The notes beneath the pieces are model-generated. The model saw nothing but the letters and a program-made list of their open reading frames with translations, did not search any database and was not told where the DNA came from. Below are positions 23,919 through 32,401 of a DNA stretch of 32,401 nucleotides, piece by piece. Origin of the DNA: JBJXFK01 sp046155505 (lineage in GTDB: Bacteria > Planctomycetota > Phycisphaerae > UBA1845 > Fen-1342); contig JBJXFK010000208.1 of the NCBI GenBank assembly GCA_046155505.1, forward strand, positions 1-32,401. The letters run 5' to 3'. Each line of letters starts with the position of its first letter. The stretch's first letter is position 1. Both the position numbers and the translations under genes were made by a program.

Positions 23919-25397
23919 ATGACCACGAAGCAAAACCAAAAGCAAAAGCAACCTGCCCGCGGACTTCAAGCTGCGCGTGCATGTGCGTGTGCCTTGGCCG
24001 GCGCGGAGTATTCGCTTGCCGAGCTGCCGATTACCGGCATGCCGGTTCCCGAACTCGCAAACTTCGATCAGCTCATGGTCGATTATCTAGAGGCTAACGA
24101 CGTCAAGGGTGCCGTGCTCGGAATCATGAAGGACGGCGTAATCGTCTATCAGCGCGGCTTCGGCTGGAAAGACAACGCCGAGACCATTCCGTTGCGGCAT
24201 GACGCGGTCATGCGCATCGCAAGCATCACCAAACCGTTCACGGCGGTGGCGATCCAGAAACTCTACGCCTCGGGCGCGCTCGAGCCGGACGACAGCGTGT
24301 TCGATCTCGGCCAACCCGGCGGCGGCGTGCTGGCGTACTCCGCCTTCGACGGCGGCCAGTTCCGCCAGTACCCAAACGTGCCCGACAGCCGCATGCAGGA
24401 CATCACGGTGCAACAGATCCTCTCGCATAACAGCGGTCTGCCCACCAACGACGGCAGTGAGATCGACCCGATGTTCAACGAAATCCAGATCGCGCAGCAG
24501 TTCAATGATGCCGGCTTTGTCACCAGCAACCCGCCGGGCGCGATCCGCACGGCGCAATGGGCGCTGGGGCGAACGCTGGCGAACGACCCGGGCGCTGTGG
24601 TCGCGTACTCCAACTTTGGCTTCATGGTGCTGGGCCAGGTCGTCGAGGCGGTTGCGGGTATGAGCCACTTCGAATACGTCACGCAGAACGTCCTTGAGCC
24701 CATCCCCTGGCTGCCGATGAACGACGTCGTCTACGGCCGCTCGTTCGAGTCGCAGCTCGATCCGCGCGAGCCTTACTACGACAACACACAGATGGTCACG
24801 AACGTCTTCGACCCTGGTGGAGACGACGTGCGACGGCCCCACGGCGGCTACCACCACGAGCTGCATTTCGCCAGCGGCGCCTTCGTCAGCGGAACGACCG
24901 CGCTGCTGCACCTCGCTGAGAATTACTACATTCAGGCAGAGGACTTCAACGACGGTTTGGCAACGACTTACGGAGCGCCGACCAACGGCGTGCGGCCCGA
25001 CCCGAAGCGTTCGCACGGCGGACGGCTCTTCGGCACCGCAACCTGGCTCCGCCAGCGCCCGGACGGCGTGAACTTCGCCGTGCTCACGAACAAGGGGCTC
25101 GCGGACGACCCGCTGAACCAGCTTCGGGGCTTGATCGACGCCGAGCTCGACGACGGCGGATTTACCTGGCCAACGCGGGGCGTGGACGGGCAGTGGGTCG
25201 ATCTGGACCGGGTCCCGCTTGGCAATGGCTCATACGAGTCGCCGTGGAAGTTCTTTGGAATCGCGCTGGTGAACTGTCCTGACAAGGCGACCCTGAACTT
25301 CCAATCCGGCTCGTCGGGTTGGACGGGGACGGTCAATCAGCGCGTGCGGTTACGCGCACCGCAAGAGGGTGTTGTAGTCAGGATCGGCCAACCCTAG
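23919..25397 (+). CDS. Serine hydrolase, beta-lactamase class C / S12 family (tandem copy A)
   Basis: A 492-residue hydrolase with the S-x-x-K (S102-I-T-K105) and Y-S-N (Y230) active-site motifs. It hydrolyses an ester, amide or D-Ala peptide; the substrate cannot be told. A C-terminal module of about 85 residues (WPTRGVDGQWVDLDRV, then PDKATLNFQSGSSGWTGT and QRVRLRAP) follows the catalytic domain and is shared with copy B. The N-terminus (KQNQKQKQPARGLQAARACACALA) has only a short hydrophobic stretch, a poor signal peptide compared with copy B; export is therefore unsure. ATG 23919 has GAAGGAGA about 6 bases upstream. Together with copy B and the dockerin gene it forms a same-strand cluster. 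Confidence 0.9.
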   Translation: MTTKQNQKQKQPARGLQAARACACALAGAEYSLAELPITGMPVPELANFDQLMVDYLEANDVKGAVLGIMKDGVIVYQRGFGWKDNAETIPLRHDAVMRIASITKPFTAVAIQKLYASGALEPDDSVFDLGQPGGGVLAYSAFDGGQFRQYPNVPDSRMQDITVQQILSHNSGLPTNDGSEIDPMFNEIQIAQQFNDAGFVTSNPPGAIRTAQWALGRTLANDPGAVVAYSNFGFMVLGQVVEAVAGMSHFEYVTQNVLEPIPWLPMNDVVYGRSFESQLDPREPYYDNTQMVTNVFDPGGDDVRRPHGGYHHELHFASGAFVSGTTALLHLAENYYIQAEDFNDGLATTYGAPTNGVRPDPKRSHGGRLFGTATWLRQRPDGVNFAVLTNKGLADDPLNQLRGLIDAELDDGGFTWPTRGVDGQWVDLDRVPLGNGSYESPWKFFGIALVNCPDKATLNFQSGSSGWTGTVNQRVRLRAPQEGVVVRIGQP

Positions 25398-25594
25398 CGG
25401 GGACTACAGCGATTGCGAAATCGGCGTGGGGCGGGCCGATTGGCCGGTCCCGAACAGTCGATCGTTCCATGCCGCGATTTTCGCGGTTGGCTCGAGAAAG
25501 CGCCCGCGGTCGCTACCGCTTGTGGTGGAGGCCGATGAGCTGCTTTCCCGAGGAATGATCGGCCGGGCGACCGGCCAACACGAGGAGCCATGAG

Positions 25595-27022
25595 GTGAGT
25601 ACGACTGAGACATTCAAGAATGCACTTGGCGGTCTACTCGCCGCCAGCGTCCTGGCCGGTGCGGCCCCGCCGGCGGCGGCGCAGCCGATCCAGGGCATGC
25701 CGGTACCCGAGCTTGCCAACTTCGACGCGCTGATGACCGACTTCCTGAACGACAACGACATCGAGGCCGCCCTGCTCGGGATCATGAAGGACGGGAAGAT
25801 CGTCTACCAGCGCGGATTCGGCTGGACGGACTCCGGTCACACGGGTCTTCTGCGGCACGACGCGCTGATGCGCATCGCGAGCTGCACGAAGCCGATCACC
25901 GCCGCAGCGATCCAACGACTGATCGGATCCAACGCGATCGACAACACGGACTTCGTGTTCGATTTGGGCCAGCCGGGCGGCGGCATCCTGCCGATCACGC
26001 CGTTTGGGCCGCTGGCTGACGCGGGCTATGGCCAGATTCAGGTGCAGCACCTCTACACGCATACGAGCGGTCTGCCGAGCAACCAGGGAACCGATCCGAC
26101 CTACCAAGAAGTGCAGATTGCAGCCGACATGGGCGTCGCCAGCCCGCCGGGCCGCTGGAGCACGCTTCGCTGGATCATGGGCAACAACGCGCTGAGCGGC
26201 AATCCGGGCGCGCAGCGCAACTACTCGAATGTCGGATTTCTCGCGGCGGGTCTGGTCGTCGAGCAGATCAGCGGCATGAGTCACATCAACTATGTTCGCC
26301 AGAGCGTCTTCGGCCCGATGAGCTGGATGCCCGTAACGGAAGTGGTCGCGGGCCGCACGTTTCCCGCGGATCGCGACCCGCGCGAATCCTGGTACGACGA
26401 CAACGCAATGGTGCAAAACGTCTTCGACCCGGATGGCGACGCCGTTCGCGCCCCGGACGGGGGCTGGGACCACGAGGCCCGCATCGGCCAGGGCGGCATG
26501 GTCGTCAGCACCACCGCGCTGTTAAGTCTGGCCGAAATGTACTACATCAGCGACAACCAGAACGGCGACACCACTTACGGCACGCTCGTGAACGGAGCGC
26601 GCCAATATCGCTGGCACAACGGGTCGCTTCCCGGCGGCACCATGTCGATGACCGTGCAGCGGCCCGATGGCGTGAATTACGCCGTCATCTTCAACAAAAA
26701 TGGTAACGACGTGAACAGCCCGGATCCGAACAACCCCGTTGGATACCACTTCGCAATTCAGTCGCTGATCGACGCCGAAATCAACAACGGCGGGTTTGCC
26801 TGGCCCACGCAAGGCGTGGACGGCCAGTGGGTGGACGTTTCGATCGGTTTGGGCGGCGACGGCGCCTATGAGCTTCCATGGAACAACATCGGCGCCGCGC
26901 TGGCCCAGAGCCCCGATGAAGCCACGCTGAACTTCAAGCCCGGCTCGAGCGGCTGGACCGGCACCATCAATCAGCGCGTGCGACTGCGTTCGCCGCAGGG
27001 GTTGGTGCGCCTGGGTCAGTAA
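25595..27022 (+). CDS. Secreted serine hydrolase, S12 family (tandem copy B)
   Basis: A 475-residue paralogue of copy A. Signal peptide at 1-29 (FKNALGGLLAASVLAGAAPPAAA), then the PIQGMPVPELANFD opening shared with copy A, S96-C-T-K99 and Y210-S-N. The C-terminal module again reads WPTQGVDGQWVDV ... SGWTGTINQRVRLRSPQ. The start is GTG 25595 with GAGGAG 7 bases upstream; an ATG at 25590 opens only a two-codon frame (ATG AGG TGA), so it is not used. A GC hairpin (GGCCGG 25561-25566 with CCGGCC 25571-25576) lies just before the ribosome site and might lower translation. The pair is a tandem duplication. Confidence 0.92.
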   Translation: MSTTETFKNALGGLLAASVLAGAAPPAAAQPIQGMPVPELANFDALMTDFLNDNDIEAALLGIMKDGKIVYQRGFGWTDSGHTGLLRHDALMRIASCTKPITAAAIQRLIGSNAIDNTDFVFDLGQPGGGILPITPFGPLADAGYGQIQVQHLYTHTSGLPSNQGTDPTYQEVQIAADMGVASPPGRWSTLRWIMGNNALSGNPGAQRNYSNVGFLAAGLVVEQISGMSHINYVRQSVFGPMSWMPVTEVVAGRTFPADRDPRESWYDDNAMVQNVFDPDGDAVRAPDGGWDHEARIGQGGMVVSTTALLSLAEMYYISDNQNGDTTYGTLVNGARQYRWHNGSLPGGTMSMTVQRPDGVNYAVIFNKNGNDVNSPDPNNPVGYHFAIQSLIDAEINNGGFAWPTQGVDGQWVDVSIGLGGDGAYELPWNNIGAALAQSPDEATLNFKPGSSGWTGTINQRVRLRSPQGLVRLGQ

Positions 27023-27087
27023 CATCGAACCCCAATACGAAACAGAGTTTTCCGAGATTTAGACTCATTCTTCAAAGGAGCCTTCAA

Positions 27088-27507
27088 ATGCGACACACGT
27101 TACTGCAAATCGCTGCGATGTTGACGATGGGCGTCGGCGGAGCCGCGGCTCAGACGACCATTCCCTGGTACACCGTCGATGGCGGCACGAGCCAGACCTC
27201 TGCGGGCGGGGGGTTCACCCTGCATGCCACGATCGGTCAGCCCGACGCCGGCCTCATGACCAGCACCGACTTCGCCCTTGTGGGCGGGTACCGGCAGCCG
27301 GCGGACGCCTCGCAAACGCCATGCATCGGCGATGTAAACGGCGACGGATCAGTCGGCCTTCCCGATCTCGCACAGATGCTGGCGGGATTCGGTTCGTGCG
27401 AAGGCGATCCGAACTATCACAGCGAACTCGACTTGAACAGCGATTTGTGCATTGGTATTACAGACTTGGCGCTATTGCTCAGCAACTTCGGTGTAGTTTG
27501 CCCGTGA
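27088..27507 (+). CDS. Small secreted dockerin-like protein
   Basis: 139 residues: signal peptide 1-21 (LLQIAAMLTMGVGGAAAQ), a short beta region (TIPWYTVDGGTSQTSAGGGF, then LHATIGQPDAG and FALVGGY) that resembles the TSxGGxFxLxGTIGQPDAG motif of many planctomycete exported proteins, and a dockerin-like pair (CIGDVNGDGSVGLPDL and LNSDLCIGITDL) ending FGVVCP. AAAGGAG stands 7 bases before the ATG. It follows copy B by 65 bases on the same strand and may be cotranscribed. In function it may be a scaffold or adapter on the cell surface; no partner is visible. Confidence 0.88.
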   Translation: MRHTLLQIAAMLTMGVGGAAAQTTIPWYTVDGGTSQTSAGGGFTLHATIGQPDAGLMTSTDFALVGGYRQPADASQTPCIGDVNGDGSVGLPDLAQMLAGFGSCEGDPNYHSELDLNSDLCIGITDLALLLSNFGVVCP

Positions 27508-27672
27508 AGATGCCCCCACTCCGGCCACCTGTTTCTCAGCAGTTCCCCGACCGTCACGAGTGTGGTTTCGCAACCACAAACCCACTCCCTCGATCGGGGC
27601 ACTCTCGTTTCGCAACTCAGTCCCTGGCGGTCGGGGCTCAGCCGGGCGGAGCAATGAATGTCGGTTCGTCCA

Positions 27673-30144
27673 TTACTCGCGGGAATCCGCGAAACTCGCC
27701 TTCAGTTCACGTGCCAACTCGTGTTGATTCTGCCGTACGTACAAATCGATGAGCATTTTTGCCGCTCGTCGTGTCAGCGCGTCCTCGGCACCCCGCGTCG
27801 CACGCAGTGAGGTCACCGCGCTCTCCAGCACCTGCCGCGCGTCGGCGTCGCGGTTGGTCTTGACCAGCAGCTTGCCCAACTGATACTCCAGCACGCCGGT
27901 GTCTGCCGACGCAGTGCTGTCCAGCGCCCGCCGGATCGCCAGCGCCGCCCGGTATTCAGCCTCCGCCTCGACGGATTTGCGCTGCTCCGCCAGCGCCGTT
28001 GCGAGATTCGCCCGCGCCCGCGCGACGTAGGGATGCGTTTCGCCGATGCGCCGGATGTAGATCGCCAGCGCCTCGCGCAACAGCGGTTCGGCGTCAGCCC
28101 AGCGTTTTCGGTCGCAGTGTAACGTCGCCAGATTGTTGAGCGACGTAGCTACGTCCGGATGCTCGGGACCAAGCGCGGCGCGCCGGCGCTCCAAGGCCTC
28201 CTGATACGCGAACTCCGCATCTTCCGCCGCGCCGCGCTCACGCAGCACGCCGGCGAGGGCATTTAGGCTTTCCGCGATCCCCGCGTCGTCCCCAGCAGTA
28301 TTGGCTCTGCGCCCGGCGAGCGCTTGCCGCGCTTCAGATTCGGCCTCCTCGAGCCGCCCCAGCTCGCGCAGCAGGTGGGCGTTGAGAGCGCGGCTTTGCG
28401 CCGTCTCGGCCTTCGTCTCGCCCAGTCCCGCCTGCCGCACGGCCAAAGCCTCGCGGCTCATCTCCAGCGCTTCGTCGTAGCGCGACTGCACCTGCCGCAG
28501 CAGCGCGAATTCGTGCAGCGTTGCGGCCAAGTCCGGGTGCTGCACCGGCAACAACTGCCGGCGAACCTCCAGCGCTGACTGCAATTGCAGCTCGGCCGAC
28601 GCCAACTCACCCAATTCCCGATAGGAACGTCCGATCACCGTTCGCACCATCGCGGCGACGAGCGGATCGCCGGAAAATTCCGACTCGATGCGCTCGGCCG
28701 CCAGATTCACCGCCGAAAGCAGGCTTACGTCGCGACGATGAGCTGGATCGGCAAACGGATCGGCTGCCGAGAGGAGCTTCGTCAGGAATCCGGTGATGCG
28801 CTCGGCCGAGACTCGGGCCGTGTGCTCCGCGGTGCCCGCAGTCACCGCCTTGTCGCGCTCGTCCCGAATCCGTTGGGCTTGAATGCCGAAGACGATCGCG
28901 GCGCCGGTCACCAAGGTCACGAAAGTCCCGGCGGCCGCGACTGCGGCACGATGGCGACGAAGCGTCTTGCCCAGCACATAAAGCGCGCTGTCGCGTCGCG
29001 CGTCGATCGCATCCCCGGCGAGATAGCGGCTCAAATCGGCCGCGAGGTCGCCTGCACTCTGGTAGCGTCGCGCCGCGGCCTTGGCGAGCGCGCGTCGCAG
29101 GATACACTCCAGGTCGCGATGAACGAGAGCCGCGAGCGGCCAGTCGGCACTCGGCCGGATCGGGGCCGGATCGGCATTGCGAATCTGATCGAGAACCTCG
29201 GCCAGCGACGCACGCACGTCATACGGGAACCGCCCGGCGACCGCTTGATAGAGCATGACACCCAGCGAGTAAACATCGCTGCGCAGATCAATCTCGTGAA
29301 CCCGAAAGTCCGCTTGTTCGGGGCTTGACCAAGGCAGCGAGCCGACGAACTGCCCCGATTCGGTCAATGCGGTCTGCGCGTCGGCCCCGCTGACCATTTG
29401 CTTGGCCAATCCGAAATCGAGCACCACTGGTCGATCGGTCGCCGCAACACGGATGTTTGCCGGCTTGAGGTCACGGTGGATAATGCCGCGCAGATGGGCG
29501 GCGTGAACCGCCTCACAGACCGTGGCTAGGAGTGTCACAAGGCCACGCAAGGTGACAGCCGCTATCGCGGTTCCGGCCCGAACTGCCTCGACCCGTCTGG
29601 CCAACCATTCGCTAAGCGAGTCGCCTTCGACGTAGTCCATCACCAGAAAGTCGGCCTCGTCGACGGTGCCGCTTTCGTGAATCGTAATGATGTTCGGATG
29701 GCGGAGTTGCGCGAGGAACCGAACTTCCTGCGCAAACCGGGCCGATTCGGAACCCTCCCCGCGCGGACGATGAATCACTTTGATCGCCACTCGCCGCTGC
29801 GTTCCGGCCTGGATCGCTTCGTAGACGGCACCCTGCCCGCCTCGAGCAATCTCCCGCACCACGCGGTACCCACGGAAACGATCAGGCAGCAGACCCTCGA
29901 TCGAGGGAATCCCCACATGCGCCTGGGCCGAGCTGCCGAGCTCGACCGTCCTGGCGGTGGCGCGCTGGATCAGGGCCAGCTTGGCCAACTCTCTACGCAA
30001 TTCCGGCAGCAGGTCCGCTTGTTGGGCGAGAATCTCCGCCTCCGCGATCCGCCCGCCGACGGGGCCCCGTCGCAACGCTTCGCGCACAATCGCGCGGGCC
30101 GCGGACTGACGATCGCTCAGTATGGTGCCGTCGTTCGGATTCAC
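27673..30144 (-). CDS. Ser/Thr protein kinase with TPR sensor domain
   Basis: An 823-residue membrane kinase of the Hanks type. Kinase domain at about 93-370: glycine loop ARGGQGAVYEA (first Gly replaced by Ala), K122 in AIKVI, HRDLKPAN at 223-230, DFGLAK at 243-248, SPEQ at 274-277. One membrane helix follows at about 401-421 (AAVAAAGTFVTLVTGAAIVFGI). Residues 450-823 hold at least eight tetratricopeptide repeats (ALEVRRQLLPVQHPDLAATL, ALERRRAALGPEHPDVATSL), a probable protein-binding sensor, exported in topology. The only in-frame start is GTG 30144, without a clear ribosome site. It lies 80 bases after the ECF sigma gene on the same strand; sigma and kinase are often paired in planctomycetes and probably work together. 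Confidence 0.93.
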   Translation of the reverse strand: MNPNDGTILSDRQSAARAIVREALRRGPVGGRIAEAEILAQQADLLPELRRELAKLALIQRATARTVELGSSAQAHVGIPSIEGLLPDRFRGYRVVREIARGGQGAVYEAIQAGTQRRVAIKVIHRPRGEGSESARFAQEVRFLAQLRHPNIITIHESGTVDEADFLVMDYVEGDSLSEWLARRVEAVRAGTAIAAVTLRGLVTLLATVCEAVHAAHLRGIIHRDLKPANIRVAATDRPVVLDFGLAKQMVSGADAQTALTESGQFVGSLPWSSPEQADFRVHEIDLRSDVYSLGVMLYQAVAGRFPYDVRASLAEVLDQIRNADPAPIRPSADWPLAALVHRDLECILRRALAKAAARRYQSAGDLAADLSRYLAGDAIDARRDSALYVLGKTLRRHRAAVAAAGTFVTLVTGAAIVFGIQAQRIRDERDKAVTAGTAEHTARVSAERITGFLTKLLSAADPFADPAHRRDVSLLSAVNLAAERIESEFSGDPLVAAMVRTVIGRSYRELGELASAELQLQSALEVRRQLLPVQHPDLAATLHEFALLRQVQSRYDEALEMSREALAVRQAGLGETKAETAQSRALNAHLLRELGRLEEAESEARQALAGRRANTAGDDAGIAESLNALAGVLRERGAAEDAEFAYQEALERRRAALGPEHPDVATSLNNLATLHCDRKRWADAEPLLREALAIYIRRIGETHPYVARARANLATALAEQRKSVEAEAEYRAALAIRRALDSTASADTGVLEYQLGKLLVKTNRDADARQVLESAVTSLRATRGAEDALTRRAAKMLIDLYVRQNQHELARELKASFADSRE

Positions 30145-30224
30145 GCGGGGCTCGTTGACCAGGTACTGGCTTCTAGATTACCACCCACGCTTAAGAAAGC
30201 GGAATTCACACGGTGCGCTCTCGC

Positions 30225-30851
30225 TCAACGGCTCAAGAACCGCGACGCGTTTCCCAGCGACGCGCGCAGTTGCCCAACCGCTCGATGACAGAGCATGTGG
30301 ATCGCGATCTCGGACCGCATCATACGATCCGCCGTCTGGGCCACCGTCAACCCGTCGAAATAGCGCAGTTGCAGAACCTCGCGGTAGTCCGTCGGCAGGC
30401 CGCGCAGCGCGGATTGAATCGCGGAAACCGCTTCGTGCCCGGCAACCGATTGGCTGGGCGTGTGGTCGTGGATCGCAAGGAGCCCTAGGAGATCACCGAC
30501 CGTGCTGATTCCGTCGCCTGGGCTCTCCACCGCCGCGCGCCCGCCGCCGCGCTTCAAAGCCCTTGCGGCGCGAATCAGATCGATCAGCCGATGTTCCGCA
30601 ATGGCCGCCAGCCAACCATAAAAGGCCCCCTCACCACGAGCTTGAAACGAAGAGATGTTCTGAAACGCATCTGAAAACGCCTCTTGCAGCACGTCCTCCA
30701 CGGCGATCGTGCCCTGCAATTCCGAAGGCGTCGCGCCGGCCAGCCGCTGCGCCAGCTGGTCGTAATGAACTAGAAACAACTCCTGCAACGCCGCAGCATC
30801 GCCGGCGACCGCGCGCACGATCAACTCGGCGTCGTTTGGCAATGAGGACAT
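30225..30851 (-). CDS. ECF-family RNA polymerase sigma factor
   Basis: A 208-residue sigma-70-type ECF factor. Region 2 is at about 20-105 (AVEDVLQEAFSDAFQNISSF and GWLAAIAEHRLIDLIRAAR), and region 4, with its helix-turn-helix, at about 140-200 (LPTDYREVLQLRYFDGLTVAQTADRM). It directs polymerase to ECF promoters, usually under control of a partner; here the linked Ser/Thr kinase is the best candidate, and no anti-sigma gene is present. I chose ATG 30851, where the fold begins; the open frame extends to GTG 30935, but its first 28 residues are unlike the family. An operator-like palindrome (30919-30933) lies 68 bases upstream. Confidence 0.92.
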   Translation of the reverse strand: MSSLPNDAELIVRAVAGDAAALQELFLVHYDQLAQRLAGATPSELQGTIAVEDVLQEAFSDAFQNISSFQARGEGAFYGWLAAIAEHRLIDLIRAARALKRGGGRAAVESPGDGISTVGDLLGLLAIHDHTPSQSVAGHEAVSAIQSALRGLPTDYREVLQLRYFDGLTVAQTADRMMRSEIAIHMLCHRAVGQLRASLGNASRFLSR

Positions 30852-30918
30852 GGCGATTTCCAGCTCGGGGTCGCGACCACTGCCCACGATGTTACTCTCT
30901 GGGAGCGCTGGAAAACAG

Positions 30919-30933
30919 GGTTGTTTGACAACC
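30919..30933. promoter_or_regulatory. Operator-like inverted repeat between divergent genes
   Basis: GGTTGT-TTG-ACAACC is a perfect 6-bp inverted repeat in the gap between the ECF sigma start and the divergent dockerin gene. It contains TTGACA (30925-30930), which could serve as a -35 element rightward, but no good -10 follows at 16-18 bases. It could be an operator or simply a hairpin. Confidence 0.35.
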
Positions 30934-31140
30934 ACTTAATAATGCAAGAATGCGTTTTCTCTATTATCGGGGCCTGTGCCGTGTCCCCGGGGGCGCGCAA
31001 GGCCTTTCTTGCAGGATTTCGCCAAATTTCGAGAAAGCGATCGGCACCGATTCCGTTACTCTAATCAATGTATTCTACGGCTCACTGTCGGGCTGGCCAA
31101 ATGGAGCTCCATACGGCGACGGGGCAGTGGGAGGATGGCC

Positions 31141-32034
31141 ATGTACCGTTTCGCAGGTCTTTGCACGGGCATCATCGGCTTTAGCGCGTGCGTTCAACTC
31201 GCCGCGGCTAGCGATGTGATTTTCCGCGGGAATCTCCACTCGTCCACCGGGCAGGCAACGCTGCTCATTGACCCGAACGGGCGGCTTGTCGTCGACAACA
31301 TCGGTTCGTCCGGGAGCGACGGCGTTTCGATCAGCCTTACACCCAGCGAGTCCATTGACCTGCACATTCAGCCTCAGCCCCGAGGCTTGCCGGCTGGGGC
31401 CAGCGAGCGCTTCTCCGCCCGGGGTACCGTCGCCGGCGTTCCGAACGTCAGATTTTCAAACTGGGGGTTCACAAAATCCTCGACCGTACTTGCGATCGAC
31501 GCCACGTTTCCGGGACTCGGACTGCCCCCGCGGGTCGTTGAAGTTTTCCTTGCCGGCACGTTGGTCAACACCTCTACCGTCAGCGTGGGAGCTCAAGTGG
31601 CAACCGTGCCGCCGGATTCTTGGCCGCGGCTCGTCGGCGTGCGGCGAAATCTGCCGCCGCACAATCGGCCCGCGGTCCTGGCGCGATGGCCGGCGCCGAT
31701 CCCGATTCAACTGGCCGGCGGCCCGCTGGTCATCGGCGACGAAATACGCGTCGCCGGAGTGTCGCCAACCAATACGCTCGATCTGGTTTTCGGAATTGAT
31801 GGTTCGGGCTCAGACGTCCCTGAGTTGTTCATTGACAACGAAGATACGCTCCCGATTTGCTCGGGCGATCTTGATGGCGACGACGACGTGGATCTCGCTG
31901 ATCTCGCCGAGCTATTGAGCAATTTCGGTCTCGTCGACGGCGTCGCCTATTCAAACGGCGATCTAGACCGCGACGGCGATGTCGACTTAGCCGATCTGTC
32001 CGGTATGCTCGCGCGGTTCGGAACGGACTGCTGA
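31141..32034 (+). CDS. Secreted protein with dockerin-like tail
   Basis: 297 residues: signal peptide 1-24 (FAGLCTGIIGFSACVQLAAA), a beta-rich domain of unknown family (IFRGNLHSSTGQATLLIDP, GVSISLTPSESIDLHIQP, FSNWGFTKSSTVLAIDATF), and a dockerin-like pair (CSGDLDGDDDVDLADL, NGDLDRDGDVDLADL) ending FGTDC. ATG 31141 has GGGAGG exactly 6 bases upstream, whereas the ATG at 31135 touches it, so 31141 is the start. It diverges from the ECF sigma/kinase unit, which may regulate it. Confidence 0.88.
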   Translation: MYRFAGLCTGIIGFSACVQLAAASDVIFRGNLHSSTGQATLLIDPNGRLVVDNIGSSGSDGVSISLTPSESIDLHIQPQPRGLPAGASERFSARGTVAGVPNVRFSNWGFTKSSTVLAIDATFPGLGLPPRVVEVFLAGTLVNTSTVSVGAQVATVPPDSWPRLVGVRRNLPPHNRPAVLARWPAPIPIQLAGGPLVIGDEIRVAGVSPTNTLDLVFGIDGSGSDVPELFIDNEDTLPICSGDLDGDDDVDLADLAELLSNFGLVDGVAYSNGDLDRDGDVDLADLSGMLARFGTDC

Positions 32035-32401
32035 AAGTTCAAGCGAAGGCAGCGCGCACGGATCGACGAAGATCCGGCACATTGACGCCGCGGCATTTCC
32101 CGCGCCATTCGCGCCGTGTTTGTGAACAGGTCCAATCGCTCCACCGGCGCTTTCCCCGTGGCGATCGACCGCGTTGTATCCTTCGAAGCGAGTGTCCGCT
32201 AGATCGACGTGTGTTGTGTGTTGTCCCGCGGGGTCGCATCATCTCGATACGGCCTTTCAACTAGAGGGAACCATACCGTCCTCGAAATCGTGTCTCGCCT
32301 TGTCGCGCGCGACTTTTGGAGAGACATCGAATTTCGATGTTGTGTTCCCTATAGAGGTCGAGTTTTCGAAATTGGGTGACCGGCGGGTTATGGAGGGTGG
32401 G
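32035..32401. other. Gap with nested inverted repeats, no gene seen
   Basis: No coding frame of protein character is visible to the end of the window. It holds CTAGAGGGAAC (32261-32271) pairing with GTTCCCTATAG (32344-32354) with one mismatch, a perfect GTCGCGCGCGAC palindrome (32302-32313) and a perfect 17-base palindrome ACATCGAA-T-TTCGATGT (32324-32340), all nested. Confidence 0.6.

Noticed and set aside
30925..30960. Sigma-70 promoter with TTGACA
   Set aside because: No acceptable -10 element at 16-18 bases; the TTGACA is part of an inverted repeat.

Overview
The window is high-GC DNA that reads as a planctomycete, probably near the Phycisphaerae. This is inferred from gene content, not from a marker gene. 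Four separate loci carry dockerin-like Ca2+-binding tails (D-x-N-G-D / L-x-D-L-x-x-L-L repeats ending in NFG...C). There is a PEP-CTERM protein, a VIT/vWA protein, a secreted sulfatase, a GxG-repeat secreted protein, and an ECF sigma factor next to a Ser/Thr kinase with a TPR tail. Most named genes look like ordinary chromosomal genes; the middle of the window is a patchwork of gene remains.

Layout. 1-14.2 kb is orderly: the tail of an unknown gene, a VIT/vWA protein (-), an M42 aminopeptidase (+), a membrane/TPR protein coupled by ATGA overlap to a UbiX flavin prenyltransferase (+), a ThiF/MoeB-type E1 enzyme overlapping a small membrane protein (-), a DUF1801 protein with a histone-H1-like tail (-), a seven-repeat FG-GAP protein with dockerin (-), a secreted pyroglutamyl-peptidase-like PEP-CTERM protein whose catalytic Cys is Ser (-), a sulfatase (-), and the N-end-rule leucyltransferase Bpt (+). 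Its intergenic gaps hold heptamer-phased degenerate repeats (2665-2832, 11837-11871), a nonamer array (6709-6744) and two copies of a long palindrome (297-342, 9031-9152).

14.2-21.3 kb is a graveyard: an Ig/dockerin tail without its 5' end abuts a beta-lactamase-family gene that also lacks its 5' end and carries an in-frame TGA; then a ParB/HTH fragment, a secreted lipoprotein-like protein, an N-terminal HSP90-like ATPase fragment preceded by an orphan C-terminal ORF, one integron attC-like palindrome, intact SRPBCC and RDD genes, the end of an IS630-family transposase, and a lipoprotein/transglutaminase-like gene that is frameshifted and cut exactly at the IS end. All undamaged genes here lie on the minus strand.

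21.8-32.4 kb is orderly again: a GVxG-repeat secreted protein with its own terminator, two tandem paralogous serine hydrolases, a small dockerin protein, then (minus) a kinase-TPR protein and an ECF sigma factor, diverging from another secreted dockerin protein. The sigma factor and kinase probably form one signalling unit. The secreted proteins probably share a surface-anchoring or assembly route based on the dockerin-like tails, but no cohesin or exosortase gene is visible here.

I did not find a complete new defence or mobile system. The best leads are the heptamer arrays, the Cys-to-Ser secreted C15-like protein, the Cys-bracketed dockerin tails and the deletion/insertion scars of the central region.
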